A DNA stretch of 9,411 bases from Acidimicrobiales bacterium (GTDB lineage Bacteria; Actinomycetota; Acidimicrobiia; Acidimicrobiales; SHLQ01): assembly GCA_013002375.1 (NCBI GenBank), contig JABDJW010000072.1, positions 1-9,411 on the forward strand, written 5' to 3'. How positions within the stretch are numbered: the first letter of the stretch is position 1; each line of letters opens with the position of its first letter. Below are positions 6,349 to 9,411 of this stretch, one piece after another. The notes beneath the pieces were generated by a model. That model worked only from the letters and a program-made list of their open reading frames with translations, made no database searches and was not told the DNA's origin. Position numbers and translations under genes: made by a program.

Positions 6349-7494
6349 ATGCCAGGCTTCATGGATGACAACGCGGTGATCGAGCGAGTCCTCGCCCACG
6401 TGCGCGACGGTAGGACCGACGAGGGAGACGAGGTCTGGCACGAACCGGTGGAGAACTACCGGAGCGAGGAGCGATTTCGCCGTGAGCTTGCCCTTCTTCG
6501 ACGGGTGCCCGTGCCGTTCTGCCCCTCAGCGGCGCTCGGCGAATCCGGCGACTATGTGGCCCGTCACGCGGCTGGAGTGTCCATCCTCGCGGTCCGCGGG
6601 AAGGACGGAGCGGTCCGAGCCTTCCGCAATGCTTGTCGCCACCGAGGCGCCGAGGTCGCGAACGGAGTGGGCTGCGCGAACGCGTTCGTCTGTCCGTTCC
6701 ACGGCTGGACCTACGGGCTCGACGGCAGTCTGCGCCGCGTGCAGCACGAACGCGGCTTCCCGGACCTCGACAAGACCACGCACGGTCTCGTCCCGGTGCG
6801 GGTGCAGGAACGGGCCGGGATCGTCTTCGTCACCCAGGACGAGCCGTTGACCGACCACGATCTCGGCGATGGGTTGCCCGACTTGAGCCCATCAGGCCTC
6901 GAGCTGATCAAGACGAGCGACACCGAAGTCGACGTGAACTGGAAGGTGTCGATCGAGGGAGCCATTGAGGGCTACCACATTCGATTCGGCCATCCGGACA
7001 CCTTCTACCCCTACGGATACGACAACCTGAACGTGGTCGAGCACTGCGGACGCAACAGTCGAGTGACGTTCCCGTTTCGACGTATCGAGAAGTTGGCCGG
7101 CGTTCCCGAGGCCGAACGCAGCATCGAGGGCCGGGTCACCTTCGTGTACCACCTCTTCCCGAACGCGCTGGTCACCGTTCTCTCCCGTCACACGATCCTG
7201 GTCATCTTCGAACCGATCGCCCCTGGTCGAACCCGAAACGTCTCGTACTCGCTCGCGCACGCCGGAAGCGGCCCCGACGCGACGAAGACCGCGAAGCGAG
7301 ATTCGAGCTTCGTGAGCAAGACGGGAGCCCCCGAAGACCGTGCCCTGGCGGAGAGCGTGACTCGGACGATGGCGAGCGGAGCGAACGAGCATTTCACCTT
7401 CGGACACTTCGAGAGCGCGATCATCCACTTCCATCGCAATCTTCGCGCCGCGCTGGACGAGCCGGATCTCGAGCTCAGGGCGGTCGACGGCTGA
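6349..7494 (+). CDS. Rieske [2Fe-2S] non-heme iron aromatic-ring-type oxygenase, alpha subunit
   Basis: A 381-aa cytosolic oxygenase component (residues counted from the ATG at 6349). Such proteins take electrons through a Rieske cluster to a mononuclear iron that activates O2 for hydroxylation or demethylation. The Rieske ligands are C96-x-H98 and C115-x2-H118, within NACRHRG and CPFHGWTYG. The iron site shows E-G-Y-H210-x4-H215 after the NWKVSIEG segment, and D330 in PEDRALAES is the likely third ligand. The C-terminal FGHFESAIIHFHRNL is typical of alpha subunits. Starts at 6340 or 6361 are also possible; upstream reading enters the tRNA and is artefactual. No reductase, ferredoxin or beta subunit is adjacent, so electron partner and substrate are unknown. 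Glycine codon GGA is used 11 times in 34, against 4 of 69 in the ATPase gene, which hints at acquisition. It ends 18 nt from the convergent GcvR-like gene. Confidence 0.92.
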   Translation: MPGFMDDNAVIERVLAHVRDGRTDEGDEVWHEPVENYRSEERFRRELALLRRVPVPFCPSAALGESGDYVARHAAGVSILAVRGKDGAVRAFRNACRHRGAEVANGVGCANAFVCPFHGWTYGLDGSLRRVQHERGFPDLDKTTHGLVPVRVQERAGIVFVTQDEPLTDHDLGDGLPDLSPSGLELIKTSDTEVDVNWKVSIEGAIEGYHIRFGHPDTFYPYGYDNLNVVEHCGRNSRVTFPFRRIEKLAGVPEAERSIEGRVTFVYHLFPNALVTVLSRHTILVIFEPIAPGRTRNVSYSLAHAGSGPDATKTAKRDSSFVSKTGAPEDRALAESVTRTMASGANEHFTFGHFESAIIHFHRNLRAALDEPDLELRAVDG

Positions 7495-7512
7495 GATGCC
7501 CCCGCAGGCAGA

Positions 7513-8040
7513 TCAGTCGGCGGCGGTGCCGAAGTCGATGTCGACCATCAACTCGTTGGCCAGATCCTCGATCGCCGCCTTCAGATCGCGCGAGTCGGCG
7601 TCGGCCGGCGCCACCAGCGTCGCTGCGGCCTCGAAGAGCTGCCCGCCGGCCATGGGGGCATCGCGGGTCTCGGTCCGGAGGTCTTCGATGCTCACGTTGC
7701 GGGCGGCCAGCGCGGCCGAGATCTCCTGGATGATGCCCGGCCGATCGGTGCCGACCAAGTCGAGCCGGTAGCGGACGACCCCCTCCGGTGACGCATCCGA
7801 ACCGGCCCGTACCGCGGTGATGTCGAGTAACCCTTCGGCTTCGAGCGGTTCGAGATCGGCCAGGAACCCGTCGACCCCGGCGTCGGCCACGGTGACCAGC
7901 ACGATGCCGGCGAACTTGCCGGCCAGCTGGCTCATCTGGCTCTCCTCCCAGTTGCCGCCATGATCGGCCACCACCGACGCCAGTGCGCTGACCAACCCCG
8001 ATTGATCGTCGCCGATGACCGTCAGAACGAGCTTTGCCAT
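7513..8040 (-). CDS. tandem ACT-domain protein, GcvR-like
   Basis: A 175-aa protein made of two ACT domains: about residues 3-80, opening with VLTVIGDDQSGLVSALASVV, and about 91-170, opening with RLDLVGTDRPGIIQEIS. ACT domains bind amino acids at their interfaces. The tandem layout without any catalytic or DNA-binding domain is that of GcvR, which in E. coli senses glycine and restrains the activator GcvA. No LysR-type GcvA partner is nearby, and in actinobacteria the target is generally unknown, so I describe it as GcvR-like without a symbol. The frame stays open far upstream, but the true start is the ATG at 8040, where MAKLVLTVIG begins strand 1 of the first ACT domain. GAGACT lies 6 nt before it and no ribosome site is seen. 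It diverges from the O-methyltransferase gene. Confidence 0.85.
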   Translation of the reverse strand: MAKLVLTVIGDDQSGLVSALASVVADHGGNWEESQMSQLAGKFAGIVLVTVADAGVDGFLADLEPLEAEGLLDITAVRAGSDASPEGVVRYRLDLVGTDRPGIIQEISAALAARNVSIEDLRTETRDAPMAGGQLFEAAATLVAPADADSRDLKAAIEDLANELMVDIDFGTAAD

Positions 8041-8046
8041 GGCCGC

Positions 8047-8052
8047 AGTCTC
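8047..8052 (-). promoter_or_regulatory. -10-like hexamer GAGACT for the GcvR-like gene
   Basis: GAGACT on the minus strand sits 6 nt before the ATG at 8040, a spacing that would give a leaderless mRNA. It lacks the first T of TANNNT but keeps the A and the final T. The divergent O-methyltransferase start has the near-identical CAGACT at the same distance, which supports both. Confidence 0.4.
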
Positions 8053-8091
8053 GCGCGTCCAGTCGAAGGGCGCGCATGTCCACCGACCTGG

Positions 8092-8097
8092 CAGACT
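8092..8097 (+). promoter_or_regulatory. -10-like hexamer CAGACT for the O-methyltransferase gene
   Basis: CAGACT stands 6 nt before the ATG at 8104, with no purine-rich ribosome site between them. It shares the core AGACT-N2-G-N-CC-ATG with the divergent start on the other strand. Its expected -35 position (about 8069-8074) coincides with that of the opposite promoter. Confidence 0.4.
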
Positions 8098-8103
8098 CAG
8101 CCC

Positions 8104-8757
8104 ATGAGCCCCAAGAGCTTCTTTCTCAGCCAAGAACTGCACGACTACGTGATCGCCCACAGCACGCCGGCCGATCCGGTGATCGAGGCGTTGATCGAAC
8201 GCACCGCCGGCCTGGGCGACATCAGCATGATGCAGGTGGCGCCGCAGCAGGCAACGCTGATGCAGATGCTGGTGCAGCTGACCGGCACTGACTTCGCGGT
8301 CGAGGTCGGCACGTTCACCGGCCTGTCGGCGATCTCGATCGCGCGGGGCCTGAACGACGGCGGCCGGTTGCTGTGCTGCGACGTCAGCGAAGAATGGACG
8401 GCGATCGCCCGCGACGCATGGGCCGAAGCCGGGGTGGCCGACCGGATCGAGCTGAAGATCGCGCCGGCCATCGAGACCCTTCGGGCCCTGCCCGACGAGC
8501 CGGGCGTCGATTTCGCCTTCATCGACGCCGACAAGGCCAGCTACATCGACTACTGGAACGAGCTCGTGCCGCGGCTGCGGCCCGGCGGTCTCCTCGCGGT
8601 CGACAACGTGCTCTGGAGCGGCACCGTGCTCGACACCGACGCCGGGGGCGACACCGCGGCGATCCAGGCGTTCAACGACCACGCGGTGAACGACGCCCGC
8701 GTCGATGTCACCTTGCTCACCGTCAGCGACGGCATCACCCTGGCCCGGAAGAAGTAG
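8104..8757 (+). CDS. SAM-dependent O-methyltransferase (CCoAOMT/COMT family 3 type)
   Basis: A 217-aa cytosolic class-I methyltransferase of the metal-dependent caffeoyl-CoA/catechol O-methyltransferase family, length normal for bacterial members. SAM motif I is EVGTFTGLSAISIA (67-80). C92-D93 ends the next strand, where an acidic residue usually contacts the ribose. The divalent metal site is D141 in FIDADK together with D167-N168 in VDNVLWSG. The start region MSPKSFFLSQELHDYV is typical for the family. Substrates are usually catechol-like hydroxyls, but the real one cannot be read from sequence. The gene diverges from the GcvR-like gene over 63 bp and is followed by a strong hairpin. An in-frame extension upstream to 7960 only overlaps the GcvR-like gene and is not believed. 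Confidence 0.92.
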   Translation: MSPKSFFLSQELHDYVIAHSTPADPVIEALIERTAGLGDISMMQVAPQQATLMQMLVQLTGTDFAVEVGTFTGLSAISIARGLNDGGRLLCCDVSEEWTAIARDAWAEAGVADRIELKIAPAIETLRALPDEPGVDFAFIDADKASYIDYWNELVPRLRPGGLLAVDNVLWSGTVLDTDAGGDTAAIQAFNDHAVNDARVDVTLLTVSDGITLARKK

Positions 8758-8775
8758 CGACCACCCACCGAAATC

Positions 8776-8812
8776 CTTGCCGAAAACCACCTCGACGGTG
8801 GTTCTCGGCAAG
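8776..8812. terminator. hairpin between convergent genes, probable bidirectional U-less terminator
   Basis: An outer stem of 8 bp (CTTGCCGA 8776-8783 with TCGGCAAG 8805-8812), one A/C mismatch, an inner stem of 7 bp (AACCACC 8785-8791 with GGTGGTT 8797-8803) and a 5-nt loop TCGAC. It begins 19 nt after the O-methyltransferase stop and ends 14 nt before the FkbM stop. Neither strand has a U-tract after the hairpin; on the plus strand a run of five A follows. U-less hairpin terminators are commonly proposed in actinobacteria. The fold is certain from pairing; the function is inferred from position. Confidence 0.7.
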
Positions 8813-8826
8813 AAAAACGGGAAGGG

Positions 8827-9411
8827 TCAGGAGCGGGCCACCTCACGGCCGGCTGGTACGACCACCACGTTCGAGTTGTGGAGATCGGCGATCGAGGTCG
8901 CCTCGATCGGCACCATCTCGCCCGAGCGCTCGTCGATCTCGAACACCTCGCCGTACGCGCGCAGCATCGAGGCGAACTGATCGGGGTTGCCGCCGGTGGC
9001 GCGAATCATCTCGGCATCGAATTCGCAGAGCAACATCGGCGTGAACCGGCGCAGGGAACGATCGGCTCCGGCCAGCACGCCGGGCTCGTAGCCCTCGACG
9101 TCAACCTTCACCAGATCGATCCGGTCGAGATCCAGCTCATCGACCACCGTGTCGATGGTGGTCTGGCGAACGTCGACGTACTCCTCGCCGGTGCCACCGA
9201 TGGAATGGGTGCCGCTGTTGTCGGCGTCGAGGAAGATCCGCACGGTCGACTCATCGGGCCCGGCCGCGGCTTCGACCACGTCGACCACTTCGGTCGCCGG
9301 CTGGTTCAGCTCGACCGATTCCCGCAGCAAATCCAGGTTGTCGCGCACCGGCTCGAACGACACCACCCGGCCGGTCCGGCCCACCGATTGGGCCGCGAGA
9401 CAGGTGTAGAC
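8827..9411 (-). CDS. FkbM-family SAM-dependent methyltransferase (N-terminus outside window)
   Basis: The visible 194 residues are the C-terminal part of an FkbM-type methyltransferase. The frame runs open to the window edge, so the start lies further right; the GTG at 9384 is internal, since YTCLAAQSVG before it is the expected end of SAM motif I and the following helix. GRVVSFEP (14-21 of the visible part) is the acidic ribose-binding strand, VKVDVEGYEPGVLAGA (101-116) is the hallmark central FkbM motif, and PMLLCEFD (125-132) follows. FkbM enzymes usually O-methylate sugars or polyketides, and many are found near glycan genes; no such genes are visible here, so the substrate is open. It converges with the O-methyltransferase gene across the hairpin. 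Confidence 0.88.
   Translation of the reverse strand, partial: VYTCLAAQSVGRTGRVVSFEPVRDNLDLLRESVELNQPATEVVDVVEAAAGPDESTVRIFLDADNSGTHSIGGTGEEYVDVRQTTIDTVVDELDLDRIDLVKVDVEGYEPGVLAGADRSLRRFTPMLLCEFDAEMIRATGGNPDQFASMLRAYGEVFEIDERSGEMVPIEATSIADLHNSNVVVVPAGREVARS

Noticed and set aside
6191..7512. tRNA-flanked integrative element with attachment sites
   Set aside because: No integrase is present and no copy of the tRNA 3' end was found before the convergent GcvR-like gene, so only codon bias hints at transfer.
8041..8811. N-terminal extension of the double-ACT protein on the minus strand
   Set aside because: It is antisense to the O-methyltransferase gene; ACT domain 1 begins at the ATG at 8040.
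1..9411. CRISPR array, prophage, insertion sequence, toxin-antitoxin or biosynthetic cluster
   Set aside because: There are no spaced direct repeats, transposase, integrase, phage or cluster-type genes. The two methyltransferases and the oxygenase face different ways and do not form an operon.

Overview
The window is ordinary-looking chromosome from a high-GC actinobacterium. The support is strong G/C preference at third codon positions, a probable F420-dependent luciferase-like oxidoreductase, a large AAA_16/TPR ATPase with a C-terminal module I associate with actinobacterial ATPases, and starts that mostly lack Shine-Dalgarno sequences. Acidimicrobiia is a reasonable guess, but nothing here proves it. 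I see no phage genes, transposase, integrase, CRISPR array, toxin-antitoxin pair or secondary-metabolite cluster.

Layout, left to right. (1) The 3' part of pyrE (+), then a GTG-started 1028-aa STAND-type ATPase (+). (2) Convergent with it, a leftward block: ilvA (threonine ammonia-lyase with a C-terminal ACT domain), a luciferase-like oxidoreductase and a small DoxX-type membrane protein. The last two are coupled by an ATGA overlap. (3) Divergent from ilvA, a complete tRNA-Ser(GGA), followed by a Rieske non-heme iron oxygenase alpha subunit (+) whose codon use differs from its neighbours. (4) Convergent with the Rieske gene, a two-ACT-domain GcvR-like protein (-). It diverges from a class-I SAM O-methyltransferase (+) across only 63 bp. 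(5) A strong hairpin without a U-tract separates the O-methyltransferase from a convergent FkbM-type methyltransferase (-), which runs off the right edge.

Genes are packed tightly: intergenic gaps are 18-70 bp except around the tRNA. Functional links are loose: pyrimidine synthesis (pyrE), isoleucine/threonine metabolism (ilvA), an ACT-domain amino-acid sensor and several redox or methyl-transfer enzymes of unknown substrate. No new multi-gene system is evident. The best leads are regulatory: six gene starts carry a TANNNT- or NANNNT-like -10 sequence 6-8 nt upstream and no good Shine-Dalgarno, which suggests widespread leaderless translation. The GcvR-like/O-methyltransferase pair has nearly mirror-image start regions whose -35 zones would coincide. 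A perfect dyad surrounds the -10 of the ATPase gene.
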